From an uncultured Bacteroidota bacterium (GTDB lineage: Bacteria; Bacteroidota; Bacteroidia; Flavobacteriales; Flavobacteriaceae), in assembly GCA_902604715.1 (NCBI GenBank), contig CACLAD010000014.1, forward strand, positions 1-32,325: a DNA stretch of 32,325 nt, written 5' to 3'. The notes beneath the pieces are model-generated. The model was not told where the DNA came from. It did not search any database and saw only the letters and a list, made by a program, of their open reading frames with translations. The position numbers were made by a program, and so were the translations under genes. The stretch's first letter is position 1. Every line of letters begins with the position of its first letter. Shown in pieces: positions 15,296 through 24,559 of this stretch.

Positions 15296-16341
15296 TTTTT
15301 AACATCTAATAAGTCTCTGAATGAATTTCCAAGTAACATAAATGAGCAAACCAGTAGCATTATACAAAGTCCTGGGATTATTGCTAGGAAAGGCTCACCA
15401 AGAATAATATAGTTATAATGATCTTTAATCATTAGCCCCCAGCTAGTCATTGGAGGTTGAGCACCAAGTCCTAAAAAACTAAGCCCACTTTCAATTAATA
15501 TTGAGGCTGCAAAGTTAGCTGCTGATATTACAATCAGTGGGGAAACTATATTTGGTAAAATATGCCTCGTAATAATTCTAAAATCATTAAAACCCATAAC
15601 CTTTGCAGCAACTACAAATTGCCTCTCCTTATATTGTTTTACCTGTCCTCTGACAATTCTTGCAACCTCAACCCACATAGTTAATCCAACTGCTATGAAA
15701 ACCTGCCAAAAACCTTTACCTAGTGCTAGTGTGATTGCAATAACTAATAACAAAGTAGGTATGGACCATGTTACATTTATTAACCACATTATAATTTTAT
15801 CAGCAAAACCAGAATAATAACCAGAAATAGATCCTAAAATAACTCCGATGAATAATGAGATAAAAACAGAAACAAAACCAATATAAAATGAGATTCTTGA
15901 GCCTACTATTATTCTACTAAGTACATCTCTTCCGAACTTGTCGGTTCCAAAATAATATTTTTTATCAATTATTTCAGCATTCTTTGACTCAATTTTTTTA
16001 AACTCTGAATCATTGGATGCATGAGGTAAATAATAGATTAAATCATCCTTAATTTCATATTTGACAATTGGAATTTGATTCATTTGTTCTCTAGAACCAA
16101 AAAAAATTGAATTTAAGGAAAACTTTTTTCTTTCTTCCCCTTTAAGACTAATCATTAGAGTTTCAAAGCCTGGCTTTTTTGAATGAATTGAAAGATTCAT
16201 CGTATTAGCATTTCTAGTCTTGTCAGGGGCAATGACATACGCAAATAAGGAAATAAAAAAAATGAATAAAATAAAACTCAGACTAATTATTCCTAAAAAG
16301 TTCTTGTTGAGATCAAAAAACTTTTTCGAAAAGGTATACAT
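15292..16341 (-). CDS. ABC transporter permease, DppC/OppC type, with long external loop
   Basis: This is the inner-membrane permease of an oligopeptide/dipeptide-type ABC importer. TM1 is at about 17-38; the OppC hallmark FGTDKFGRDVLSRIIVGSR is at 131-149; further helices fill 150-345; the cytoplasmic ATPase-contact (EAA-like) loop is around 244-264 (AAKVMGFNDFRIITRHILPN); and the end is ESGLSFLGLGAQPPMTSWG. Between TM1 and the GTD motif lie about 95 non-membrane residues, much longer than the usual OppC, which makes the protein 349 residues. No ATPase, partner permease or binding protein is adjacent. It starts 10 bases after prc, likely in one operon; I recall this pairing in other Flavobacteriia. 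Confidence 0.9.
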   Translation of the reverse strand: MYTFSKKFFDLNKNFLGIISLSFILFIFFISLFAYVIAPDKTRNANTMNLSIHSKKPGFETLMISLKGEERKKFSLNSIFFGSREQMNQIPIVKYEIKDDLIYYLPHASNDSEFKKIESKNAEIIDKKYYFGTDKFGRDVLSRIIVGSRISFYIGFVSVFISLFIGVILGSISGYYSGFADKIIMWLINVTWSIPTLLLVIAITLALGKGFWQVFIAVGLTMWVEVARIVRGQVKQYKERQFVVAAKVMGFNDFRIITRHILPNIVSPLIVISAANFAASILIESGLSFLGLGAQPPMTSWGLMIKDHYNYIILGEPFLAIIPGLCIMLLVCSFMLLGNSFRDLLDVKN

Positions 16342-16351
16342 AATTTAACTG

Positions 16352-18463
16352 TTAATTCTCAAGATACGAAAATCTTAAATCAGAAAGAACATTTAATGCT
16401 TCATCGATATAAAAGTCCTTATTTAAACTTTTGTGCCATCTTTCTCTTTTTATTCCAAGAGCAGAGTCTTTTTTAATAAGATCAACCTCGTAAGGCAGAG
16501 ACTTGAAAGAGTAATCCATTGAAAAATCATTTAGAGCTTTAAATTTTTTTGTTTCATTGGAATTCTCCTCAAGCTCTTTTTTGAACTTATCATAGTTTAG
16601 ATTGATCAGTTTGTCGTCCCTTACAGATTTTATCCATTTGGCATTTTCATCAACTAATTTCAAATATTCACTATTGGACATTCTATCTTTACTTTTTAGA
16701 ATAGCCTGCTTAAAATCAAAGTTACTTTGCCATGTTGAATACTCAACATCATCAATCTCATCCCACTTTAATGGATTTTCAGAATCTTTCTCTCCAAAAT
16801 CCAAATATTTATATCTGTATGGAACGTTAATATCGCTTTTTACACCCTCTAACTGAACGGATCCACCATTAATCCTATAATACTTTTGGGTTGTGTACCT
16901 TAAAGCACCAAGATCTCCATTAGTATTTCCTCTAACCATTCTGTTTAGGGGAAAGACGTTTTGGACGGTTCCTTTACCCCAAGTTTGGTTGCCTCCGATA
17001 ATTATTGCTCTTTTATAATCCTGCATAGCCGCAGCTAATATTTCAGAAGCCGATGCAGAGCTCTCGTTTACTAATATAACCAATGGTCCAGTCCACAAAA
17101 TAGCCCTGTCTCTATCACTTAGTACCTGCTTTTCTTTGTCAAAATACTTGACCTGAACAACCGGGCCATTTTTTATGAACATACCAGCCATATCAACCAC
17201 CGTTTTAAGGGCACCACCGGTATTATTTCGAAGATCAATTACCAAACCTTTCATTCCCTGCTCCTTTAACCTTTCTATCTCAGTTCTGAGATCTTTCGCA
17301 GCATCTCTATTGTTTTGATTATCAAAATCAATATAAAATTTTGGAATATTAATTATACCATAACTATTGTTGTCTTTTTCAACAATTGAGGATTTAATGT
17401 AGGTTTCCTCTAGTTGAACAATATCTCTTTTTACGGTAACTTCAGAAATTGATCCATCATCTTTTTTTACAGTTAAATGTACTTTGGTTCCTTTTTTACC
17501 TTTAATTAATTTTACAGCCTCACTGAGTCTCATTGTTAAAATACTTACAGGCTCTTGTTGATCATCTTGCCTAACTTTCAATATTGCATCACCTTTCTCT
17601 AAAATATTATCTCTCCATGCAGGACCCCCAGAAATAACTTCAGTTATCTCAACTTTATCAATTTTTTTCTGTAATCTAGCTCCAATACCAGCATAATTAC
17701 CAGACATATCAACATCGAATCTGTCTTTAGACTCAGGATCGAGATATGAAGTATTGGGATCGTATTGGGACAAGAAAGAATTAATATAAACTGAAAGCCA
17801 ATCTGATCTTTGCATTTCTTCTGAAACAAATCTGTAATTCTGGGTCATTGTTTCACTTAAAGATTCTCTGGTTTCTTTTTCAATTAATTCAAGATTTCTA
17901 GTTTGAAATAGACTATCGTTTTGAAGCTTTCTTTTATCGTCCTCAATTTCATTGTGGTAGTTCTCAATTACGTAAATTTTCAGAAGTTTTCTCCACCTAT
18001 CATATAATTCATCATTGGTTTGAACATATTCTAAAACTTCGAAATCACACTCACAAACTTCATTCTTTGAAAAATCAAAAGGAGTTGAAAGAACCTTATT
18101 AAATATTTTTTCGGACTCTGACATCCTCTCAATATATCTTGAATAAACTAAGTCAAAAAAATCGAAATTTGGATTTTTAAAAGCATCATCTATTTTGTAT
18201 TTGTATTTTGAAAACTCTTGAACGTCTGAGGCGTAAAAATATCTTTTATAAGGGTCCAAATTTTCAAGAAATGTGTCATAAACCTTTTCAGAAAAATCGT
18301 CATCAATTTCTTTATCAAGGTAATGGGCCTGATCTAGTACATAAGTGATTAATTGAATAACAAGACTGTCTTTGTCACTTGTATCAAAATCCTTAGACAC
18401 AAAACTGCAAGATGCTAAGCACATTATAAACGCAATTAATGAAGTAAAAAGATTTTTTTTCAT
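16352..18463 (-). CDS. prc: Carboxy-terminal processing protease (Prc/Tsp, S41)
   Basis: This periplasmic tail-specific protease degrades or trims envelope proteins, including cell-wall hydrolases in E. coli. The ATG at 18463 starts a signal with a lipobox (CLASC, Cys19). The 703-residue protein has the N-terminal Tsp domain (YFYASDVQEFSKYKYKIDD), a PDZ domain about 240-330 (GIGARLQKKIDKVEITEVISGGPAW), the S41 core with GLVIDLRNNTGGALKTVVD, and the Ser/Lys dyad: Ser471 in SSASASEILAAAMQDY and Lys497 in TWGKGTVQ. The C-terminal part is the DUF3340-like tail. The alternative TTG two codons earlier adds nothing. It is divergent from surE and upstream of the permease. Confidence 0.95.
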   Translation of the reverse strand: MKKNLFTSLIAFIMCLASCSFVSKDFDTSDKDSLVIQLITYVLDQAHYLDKEIDDDFSEKVYDTFLENLDPYKRYFYASDVQEFSKYKYKIDDAFKNPNFDFFDLVYSRYIERMSESEKIFNKVLSTPFDFSKNEVCECDFEVLEYVQTNDELYDRWRKLLKIYVIENYHNEIEDDKRKLQNDSLFQTRNLELIEKETRESLSETMTQNYRFVSEEMQRSDWLSVYINSFLSQYDPNTSYLDPESKDRFDVDMSGNYAGIGARLQKKIDKVEITEVISGGPAWRDNILEKGDAILKVRQDDQQEPVSILTMRLSEAVKLIKGKKGTKVHLTVKKDDGSISEVTVKRDIVQLEETYIKSSIVEKDNNSYGIINIPKFYIDFDNQNNRDAAKDLRTEIERLKEQGMKGLVIDLRNNTGGALKTVVDMAGMFIKNGPVVQVKYFDKEKQVLSDRDRAILWTGPLVILVNESSASASEILAAAMQDYKRAIIIGGNQTWGKGTVQNVFPLNRMVRGNTNGDLGALRYTTQKYYRINGGSVQLEGVKSDINVPYRYKYLDFGEKDSENPLKWDEIDDVEYSTWQSNFDFKQAILKSKDRMSNSEYLKLVDENAKWIKSVRDDKLINLNYDKFKKELEENSNETKKFKALNDFSMDYSFKSLPYEVDLIKKDSALGIKRERWHKSLNKDFYIDEALNVLSDLRFSYLEN

Positions 18464-18548
18464 GAGCAATAAAAATAATCAAATTCTAAGCCAAAGAATA
18501 TGAGCATATTTATAATTTTTTGTTAAAGTAGTTAAATATTTATTTGTG

Positions 18549-18556
18549 TAATTTTG
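18549..18556 (+). promoter_or_regulatory. Putative -7 box (TAATTTTG) for surE
   Basis: Exact TAnnTTTG match ending 17 bases before the surE ATG. A TTTG occurs at 18519-18522, 26 bases upstream, slightly farther than the usual 17-23. Confidence 0.5.
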
Positions 18557-18573
18557 TGTTCATATATTTAAAT

Positions 18574-19338
18574 ATGAAAAAACCTCTAATACTTGTTACA
18601 AATGATGATGGAATAACAGCTCCTGGCCTTAGAACACTAATTCATGTCATGAATAAACTTGGTGAAGTTGTTGTAGTTGCTCCTGATAGTCCTCAAAGCG
18701 GAATGGGTCATGCCATTACTATTAGTGATACACTTTATTCAAAAAAGGAAAAAATTGACGATGGGCCTCAGACTGAATATAGTATTTCTGGAACTCCTGC
18801 AGATTGCGTAAAGTTTGCAATTCGTGAAATACTAGAAAGAAAACCTGATTTATGTGTCTCAGGAATAAATCACGGAGCTAACTCATCTATCAATGTTATT
18901 TACTCAGGGACAATGAGTGCTGCAATAGAGGCTGGTATTGAAGGTATTAAATCAATAGGTTTTTCTCTGTTGGATTATAGTTGGGATGCGGATTTTGAAG
19001 CATGTAAAGATTACATCAAGAAAATTTCTCAGAATGTTTTAAATCAGAAAAAATCCAGTCTTATATTAAATGTAAATTTCCCGTCAAAAATAAAACAGTT
19101 CAAAGGAATTAAAATTTGTAGACAGGCAAAAGGTTATTGGCAAGACACGTATGACAAAAGAACAAGTCCACTAGGAAAAGAATACTATTGGTTAACTGGA
19201 AATTTTATTAATCAAGATAATAGTGAAGATACTGATGAGTGGGCTCTTGAAAAAGGATATGTTTCTGTTGTTCCAATTAGTTATGATATGACCTCACACG
19301 CTGATTTAGATGAACTTAAAAAATGGAAATTCAATTGA
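18574..19338 (+). CDS. surE: 5'/3'-nucleotidase SurE
   Basis: SurE is a metal-dependent nucleotidase acting on nucleoside monophosphates, linked to stationary-phase survival. From the ATG at 18574 the product is 254 residues. The N-terminal ILVTNDDGITAPG holds the metal-binding Asp11-Asp12; further family segments are VVAPDSPQSGMGHAIT, YSISGTPADCVKFA, PDLCVSGINHGAN (metal-binding Asn) and IYSGTMSAAIEA. A GTG start 30 bases earlier (18544) is rejected since the -7 box overlaps it and the family starts at the ATG. The 3' end overlaps the next gene by 16 bases. Confidence 0.95.
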   Translation: MKKPLILVTNDDGITAPGLRTLIHVMNKLGEVVVVAPDSPQSGMGHAITISDTLYSKKEKIDDGPQTEYSISGTPADCVKFAIREILERKPDLCVSGINHGANSSINVIYSGTMSAAIEAGIEGIKSIGFSLLDYSWDADFEACKDYIKKISQNVLNQKKSSLILNVNFPSKIKQFKGIKICRQAKGYWQDTYDKRTSPLGKEYYWLTGNFINQDNSEDTDEWALEKGYVSVVPISYDMTSHADLDELKKWKFN

Positions 19339-19628
19339 ATAAAAAAGAAGTTTTTTTTGGATTACTTAGTGGTTTCTTAGTAAACTTTTTAGGGTTGATT
19401 ATTATAATAATCATTTTATTCAGGGAAATTAGCTGTTCAAATATTTTTAAAATTATCAATGATTCATTTCTAGATAACTCTATAACTAAATTGATAAGTC
19501 TTGGTGCTATTTTAAACCTTATTATATTTTTTATTTTTTTAAAATATGACTATGATGAAAGAGCTAAAGGTGTTCTATTGGCTACATTTGTAATTGCTAT
19601 ATTAACCGTATATATAAATAATTTTTAG
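19323..19628 (+). CDS. Small inner-membrane protein between surE and lpxB
   Basis: This 101-residue protein has three hydrophobic segments (about 11-35, 58-74, 83-98) and no domain I recognise. Its ATG lies inside the surE 3' end (16-base overlap), and its stop TAG shares its last G with the GTG start of lpxB (TAGTG), so it is translated as a coupled unit with both neighbours. I recall a small hypothetical membrane protein at this place in other flavobacterial surE-lpxB loci. A role linked to LpxB at the membrane is possible but unproven. Confidence 0.75.
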   Translation: MEIQLNKKEVFFGLLSGFLVNFLGLIIIIIILFREISCSNIFKIINDSFLDNSITKLISLGAILNLIIFFIFLKYDYDERAKGVLLATFVIAILTVYINNF

Positions 19629-20734
19629 TGAGATATTATATAATAGCAGGTGAAGCTTCAGGTGATTTACATGGTTCTAATCTGATTAAGGAGATAAAAA
19701 AGTTAGATCCTAATCCAAAATTCAGATGCTGGGGAGGAGATCTTTTAAAAGAACAAAGTAATAATCTTGTAAAACATTACAAGAACTATTCATACATGGG
19801 TTTCTATGAAGTTTTTATGAATTTAGGGAAAATATTAAATAATATTTCAATTTGTAAGAAGGATATTTTGGAGTATAAGCCAGATGCAATTATTTATGTA
19901 GATTTTCCTGGCTTTAATATGAGGATTGCAAAATGGGCAAAATCTAAAAACTTTATTAATCATTTTTATATATCTCCACAACTTTGGGCATGGAAGGAAA
20001 ATAGGATTAAAACTATCAGAAAAGTTATTGATCAAATGTTTGTAATTCTCCCATTTGAAAAAGAATATTATAAAAAATTGAAATACGATGTGGTATATGT
20101 GGGGCACCCATTATTAGATGTTTTGAAACAAAATGTAAAAGAAAATTCAAATAGAGAAAAGTTAATTGCTCTACTACCTGGCAGTAGAGACCAAGAGATT
20201 AATAAAATATTACCAGTAATGCTTAGCGTGACAAAATATTTTAAAAACTATCAATTTACAATCTGCGCTGCTCCATCAAAAAATAAGTCATTTTACGAAA
20301 AGATTATGCAAAGAGGTGATTATAAAAATGTTGATATTGTTATAGATCAAACCTACAATATTCTTGAAAGATCATCAGCTGCCTTAGTAACGTCTGGGAC
20401 AGCAACTTTAGAGGCTGCACTCATTAAAACACCTCAAATTGTTTGCTACAAATCAAGCTGGATTTCAATTCTAATCGGAAAATTTTTACTAAGAAATCTA
20501 AAGTTTATTTCTCTTGTTAATCTCATACTTAATAAAATGGCTGTAAAAGAGCTAATTCAAAATGATTTAAATACTAAAAATATAGTAAAGGAACTTAATG
20601 TTATCCTCAATCAAGAGGGAAAAGACAAAGTGATTGGATATTATAATGAGTTAGAAAATTTGTTGAATAAAAGGGGGGCTAGCAAAGAAACAGCAAAAAA
20701 AATAATTAATTATCACCTAGAGCCAAATTCGTAA
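19628..20734 (+). CDS. lpxB: Lipid-A-disaccharide synthase LpxB
   Basis: LpxB joins UDP-2,3-diacylglucosamine and lipid X to make the lipid A disaccharide at the inner membrane (GT19). The 368-residue protein begins YYIIAGEASGDLHGSNLI, the family N-terminus; other motifs are YVDFPGFNMRIAKWAK, ISPQLWAWKENRIK, FVILPFEKEYY, YVGHPLLD, IALLPGSRDQEI and ALVTSGTATLEAAL. The start is GTG, overlapping the upstream stop by one base; no ATG comes before the GEASGD motif. The 3' end overlaps the thioredoxin gene on the opposite strand by 22 bases. Confidence 0.95.
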   Translation: MRYYIIAGEASGDLHGSNLIKEIKKLDPNPKFRCWGGDLLKEQSNNLVKHYKNYSYMGFYEVFMNLGKILNNISICKKDILEYKPDAIIYVDFPGFNMRIAKWAKSKNFINHFYISPQLWAWKENRIKTIRKVIDQMFVILPFEKEYYKKLKYDVVYVGHPLLDVLKQNVKENSNREKLIALLPGSRDQEINKILPVMLSVTKYFKNYQFTICAAPSKNKSFYEKIMQRGDYKNVDIVIDQTYNILERSSAALVTSGTATLEAALIKTPQIVCYKSSWISILIGKFLLRNLKFISLVNLILNKMAVKELIQNDLNTKNIVKELNVILNQEGKDKVIGYYNELENLLNKRGASKETAKKIINYHLEPNS

Positions 20735-21270
20735 ACAAAAGACTCAAAAAACTTATTAAATTCTTCTTGAGAATTATAATTTTTATAATTCTCATCAGTG
20801 AAAAGTTTTAAATAAACCTCTAACTGTTTCGGGGTTTTGTAACCTCTAAGTTTGTGCAATAAATTAGATGATTTATCCAGAAATACAATTGTAGGAAAAG
20901 CTTGGATTCTAAATGCTTGACTTAATTGATGACTACTATTCCTTCTATTTGCCTTAGCTGGATCATAGTTTGGATTCTCAAATGTGTAACCTTTAAAATT
21001 CACAATATCATTACCTTCTGCGTTAAATTTAACAGCGTAAAAATTGTCATTAATATATCTTGCGACATCTTTATTCGCAAATGTATTTCTGTCAAGCAAT
21101 TTACATGGACCACACCAGTTAGTATACATATCAATAATTATATTTCTAGGAGCAGCTTCTTGAAGGTAAACAGCATCTTCTAGTGATATCCACTTTATTT
21201 CCTGTGATAGAAGAGATTCAACAGAAAAAAAACAAACTAATATGATTTTTATATATAATGCTAATCTCAT
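20713..21270 (-). CDS. Secreted thioredoxin-like protein
   Basis: The 185-residue protein has a signal peptide (MRLALYIKIILVCFFSVESLLSQ) and a thioredoxin fold with the active site WCGPCK (Cys53, Cys56) and cis-proline segment AFPTIVFLD. It resembles the 'thioredoxin-fold, DUF255-like' periplasmic proteins (RNIIIDMYTNWCGPCKLLDRNTF). It should act as a periplasmic disulfide reductase or similar; its partner is unknown. The final 22 bases overlap lpxB in antisense. A TAnnTTTG box directly upstream suggests its own promoter, separate from the transporter genes. Confidence 0.88.
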   Translation of the reverse strand: MRLALYIKIILVCFFSVESLLSQEIKWISLEDAVYLQEAAPRNIIIDMYTNWCGPCKLLDRNTFANKDVARYINDNFYAVKFNAEGNDIVNFKGYTFENPNYDPAKANRRNSSHQLSQAFRIQAFPTIVFLDKSSNLLHKLRGYKTPKQLEVYLKLFTDENYKNYNSQEEFNKFFESFVYEFGSR

Positions 21271-21287
21271 GCAATTTTAATATTTGA

Positions 21288-21295
21288 CAAAAATA
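21288..21295 (-). promoter_or_regulatory. Putative -7 box (TATTTTTG) for the thioredoxin-like gene
   Basis: On the minus strand this is an exact TAnnTTTG match ending 17 bases before the ATG at 21270, within the 36-base gap after the transporter stop. No -33 partner is clear. Confidence 0.45.
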
Positions 21296-21306
21296 AGAAA
21301 AGAAAT

Positions 21307-23052
21307 TTATCTAATTCCGTGCATTGATTTTTTAATCAATGGGTGTAATAATAGAGAAACTACTCCAAGACCTATCGGAATCACAGTAAATATCATAAAG
21401 AAACCAGATAAACTATACTCTTGTGTAATTTTATCAATATCTCCTCCAATATAATGAGCTAACTTATTTCCGATGGCAACTGCTAGGTAATATACCCCAA
21501 ACATAAAAGCGATCATTCTTGCAGGGATTAGTTTACTCAAATAGGAAAGTCCCATTGGAGATAAACATAACTCACCAAGAGTGTGAAATAAATATGCTAA
21601 AACTAACCAAATCATACTTAAACTAGCGCTATCAGCACCTGATGGCACATTTCTGGCACCAAAGGCTAAAAATCCAAATCCAATACCTAATAGTGCTAAG
21701 CCTAAAAAATATTTAACAGATGCTGGGGGATTGTAGCTACTATCCCACCACTTAGCAAATAGCGGTGCAAATACAATTATAAAAAGTGAATTTAAAATTG
21801 CAAACCAAGTAATTGGAACCTCGGTGGATGTAGCTTGTGACTCATTGTATATTTTAAATATTATAATTCCCCAAACAATTATAAAACTTAATCCTAGAAC
21901 TAAGTTTGAAAATAGAATTTCGGTAAAAGTTTTTTTGAATAGGCTTATTAAAACATAGGTGATGATCAAAAGCGGAATAACCGTAACCGAAATGTCCACA
22001 ATTTTAAAAATTATAGCTGAGTTTCCTTCTAGAAAACGGTCAGTAAAGTCCCTTGTATACAGGGGTAAAGAACCTGCCCCTTGCTCAAATGCGGCCCAAA
22101 AGAAAACAGTGAAAATACAAAATATTGTAAACACAATCATTCGATCTCGGACGATAGGTGTATATCTTGGGATCCGCACTAGCAATAAGGCTATAAAAGC
22201 TATAAATGCTACAAGTGCAAAAAACAACGAGTTTTCCATCCCAAAATAAGTGAAACTCAAGATATCAATACCACCAATTTTACTTAGAGGATCATTTATA
22301 ATGAATATAAGTGCGCTGACAACAAAAATTAAAATCAATAAAATATCTATTGGTAGAAAAGGATTTAGTTTCTCTTTTGTATCTTTTTTAATTATGATCT
22401 TTTCATCAGATCTAGAAGGGGGATCACCAATTTTACCAAATAAAGGTTGAGCAAAATAAAACTGGATCATACCCAAAAGCATAAATATTCCAGCCAATCC
22501 AAATCCGAATGACCAACCTACTTTTTCACCAACCCATCCACACAGCATAATTCCTAGAAAAGCTCCAGCGTTAACACCCATGTAAAATATATTGAAAGCC
22601 CCGTCTTTTTTATCATCTCTTCCTTCGTACATTTTAGAAATTATGGAGGTGATATTTGGTTTAAAAAAACCGGTTCCCACAACAAGTAATGATATGCCTA
22701 TGTAAAGAAAAGTAGGAGTTTCAATAGCCATTGATGCATGGCCTAATGTCATAACTAATGCACCAATAACAACAGAATTTCTGTAACCAATTTTTTTATC
22801 TCCTAGCCACCCACCTGCAAGAGGAGCTAAATAAGCAAACATAGCATATGTGCCAAGCAAAGATAATGCAGCTGATGAACTCCAACCCCAACCTGGATTG
22901 TCACCAAGAATAGTGCCCGTAAGAAATATGACAAGAATGGCCCTCATTCCATAATAAGAGAATCTTTCCCACATTTCGGTGAAAAATAAAACAAATAATG
23001 CTGCAGGGTGCCCTATAACTGTTTTACTAAAAAATTGATCATTGTTATTCAT
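21307..23052 (-). CDS. POT-family di/tripeptide transporter, long form
   Basis: This is a proton-coupled oligopeptide importer (MFS, POT/PTR2). The 581-residue protein has the TM1 proton-coupling motif E26xxE29R30F (EMWERFSYYG), the PTR2 signatures (FFKPNITSIISKMY, IFYMGVNAGAFLG), FEQGAGS in TM7 and HTLGELCLSPMGLS in TM10. Compared with its neighbour at 23055 it carries two extra regions: about 65 residues with two helices between TM6 and TM7 (like helices HA/HB of bacterial POTs), and about 60 residues with two more hydrophobic segments after TM7. It starts 2 bases after the other transporter stop; both are one operon. Confidence 0.93.
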   Translation of the reverse strand: MNNNDQFFSKTVIGHPAALFVLFFTEMWERFSYYGMRAILVIFLTGTILGDNPGWGWSSSAALSLLGTYAMFAYLAPLAGGWLGDKKIGYRNSVVIGALVMTLGHASMAIETPTFLYIGISLLVVGTGFFKPNITSIISKMYEGRDDKKDGAFNIFYMGVNAGAFLGIMLCGWVGEKVGWSFGFGLAGIFMLLGMIQFYFAQPLFGKIGDPPSRSDEKIIIKKDTKEKLNPFLPIDILLILIFVVSALIFIINDPLSKIGGIDILSFTYFGMENSLFFALVAFIAFIALLLVRIPRYTPIVRDRMIVFTIFCIFTVFFWAAFEQGAGSLPLYTRDFTDRFLEGNSAIIFKIVDISVTVIPLLIITYVLISLFKKTFTEILFSNLVLGLSFIIVWGIIIFKIYNESQATSTEVPITWFAILNSLFIIVFAPLFAKWWDSSYNPPASVKYFLGLALLGIGFGFLAFGARNVPSGADSASLSMIWLVLAYLFHTLGELCLSPMGLSYLSKLIPARMIAFMFGVYYLAVAIGNKLAHYIGGDIDKITQEYSLSGFFMIFTVIPIGLGVVSLLLHPLIKKSMHGIR

Positions 23053-23054
23053 GA

Positions 23055-24434
23055 TTAACTATCCATTTCTTCTGCCCCATGTGTTAGTCTTTTAAGAGGC
23101 TTTAACAGAAGTAAAACCAGTATTCCAAATAAAGTACAGAATATAGCGATCCCTGTAAATACCTGAAATTCTCCAGCACCTTCAGATAGCTGTCCAACAG
23201 CCCCAGCAACTTTATTACCTAAACCTGTAGCTGCAAAATATGCCCCCATCATAAAGGCAGCATATTTTACTGGTGCTAATTTTGTGATAAATGATAAAGC
23301 AACAGGTGAAGCACATAACTCACCGATTGTATGAAACAAATATGCTAAAACTAGCCATATCATTGCAGATTTTTGAACAACTTCATCACCTTCCATAACA
23401 ACCTCTGTTGAAGCTTTAGTCATAAAGAAAAAACCAAAAGCCATTATAATTAATCCGATAGCCATTTTAAACAAAGAAGAAGATTCCTTACCCTTTTTTG
23501 CCCAATCACTCCAAAACTTTGCAACTATTGTAGCAAATATTATTATAAAAAAGGCGTTAATTGATTGAAATATTGCTGCAGGCACCTCATTTCCAATAAA
23601 TGGTAATGAAACAGAAAGTGTTCTGTCTGTTTTTTGTTCAGTGTAAAGACTCATGAGTCCGCCTGCTTGCTCAAAGGCTCCCCAGAAAACAATTATGATT
23701 AAGAATGACAACAATAACACAATCATTCTGTCCTTTTCAACTCTCGATAAAGGTTTATTCATTAACTCTTTATCTGGAGATTTATCACTTCCAATGAATT
23801 CACCGATACCCTCCAAATACTGAAGACCATAAAAATATACTAGTTGACCAATTGCCATTCCAATACCAGCCAAACCAAATCCATAGTGCCATCCATATTT
23901 TGCAGCAACAGCTCCCACGGTTAATGCACCAAGAAAAGCACCAATATTTATACCCATATAGAAAATATAAAAACCGGTATCCCTTTTATTATCGCCTTTC
24001 TTATACAAACCACCTACCATTGTCGAGATGTTGGGCTTTAAAAATCCAACACCCACTACAATAAGTATTAGTCCAGTAAAAAATGCCCACTCAGTGTCTA
24101 TCGCTAAAACCCCGTGACCAAAGCAAAGTAAAATTCCACCAAGCATTACTGCCTTTTTTTGTCCAATATATTTGTCAGCTACCCATCCACCAGGTATTGA
24201 CATCAAGTAGACAAACATTGTGTATGTGCCATAAAATGAAAGTGTTTCAGCATTTGTCCAACCAAAACCCGATTGAGGATCACCCATTATTACGGGAGCA
24301 GCAAGATATAGAGTTAAAATTGCTCTCATACCATAGTACGAAAATCTTTCCCACATTTCTACGAAGAATAAAATGTATAATCCTGCTGGATGTCCAAAAA
24401 TTGTTTTTTCCTGTGTTAGTGAATTGGTTGTCAT
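23055..24434 (-). CDS. POT-family di/tripeptide transporter, short (about 12-helix) form
   Basis: The 459-residue protein has EMWERFSYYGMRAIL (E26, E29, R30), GFLKPNISTMVGGLY, IFYMGINIGAFLG, GAFEQAGG and HTIGELCASPVALSF, all POT-family marks. Between the TM6 end (about YGLQYL) and the TM7 start there are only about 35 polar residues, so the HA/HB helix pair usual in bacterial POTs is absent. It is first in the two-gene transporter operon and divergent from the HMG-CoA reductase gene. Substrate class (di- or tripeptides) is inferred from family. Confidence 0.93.
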   Translation of the reverse strand: MTTNSLTQEKTIFGHPAGLYILFFVEMWERFSYYGMRAILTLYLAAPVIMGDPQSGFGWTNAETLSFYGTYTMFVYLMSIPGGWVADKYIGQKKAVMLGGILLCFGHGVLAIDTEWAFFTGLILIVVGVGFLKPNISTMVGGLYKKGDNKRDTGFYIFYMGINIGAFLGALTVGAVAAKYGWHYGFGLAGIGMAIGQLVYFYGLQYLEGIGEFIGSDKSPDKELMNKPLSRVEKDRMIVLLLSFLIIIVFWGAFEQAGGLMSLYTEQKTDRTLSVSLPFIGNEVPAAIFQSINAFFIIIFATIVAKFWSDWAKKGKESSSLFKMAIGLIIMAFGFFFMTKASTEVVMEGDEVVQKSAMIWLVLAYLFHTIGELCASPVALSFITKLAPVKYAAFMMGAYFAATGLGNKVAGAVGQLSEGAGEFQVFTGIAIFCTLFGILVLLLLKPLKRLTHGAEEMDS

Positions 24435-24499
24435 AATTTATTTTTTAGATTACACTAAAATATTATATTTTACCTAATTATATTAATTTAATCATTAAT

Positions 24500-24518
24500 A
24501 AATTATTCATAATAATTT
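24500..24518. promoter_or_regulatory. AT-rich palindrome in the transporter/mvaA spacer
   Basis: AAATTATT and AATAATTT form a perfect 8-bp inverted repeat around CAT, centred between the two divergent starts and 14 bases upstream of the mvaA -7 box. It could be an operator, but such AT-only palindromes arise easily by chance here. The spacer (24435-24559) holds no gene. Confidence 0.2.
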
Positions 24519-24532
24519 AAAGTCAAGTGTAT

Positions 24533-24540
24533 TATCTTTG
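24533..24540 (+). promoter_or_regulatory. Putative -7 box (TATCTTTG) for the HMG-CoA reductase gene
   Basis: Exact TAnnTTTG match ending 19 bases before the ATG at 24560. No TTG lies at the right distance upstream. Confidence 0.5.
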
Positions 24541-24559
24541 ATTTGTAAAAAATCCTATA

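Noticed and set aside
21323-21340. ATTGATT/AATCAAT hairpin at the 3' end of the long transporter gene
   Set aside because: It lies within coding sequence, has no following T-run on the coding strand, and is AT-rich enough to be chance.
23852-24436. Plus-strand open frames opposite the short transporter
   Set aside because: They are antisense to a clear POT-family gene and rich in residues expected from reverse-complemented hydrophobic codons.
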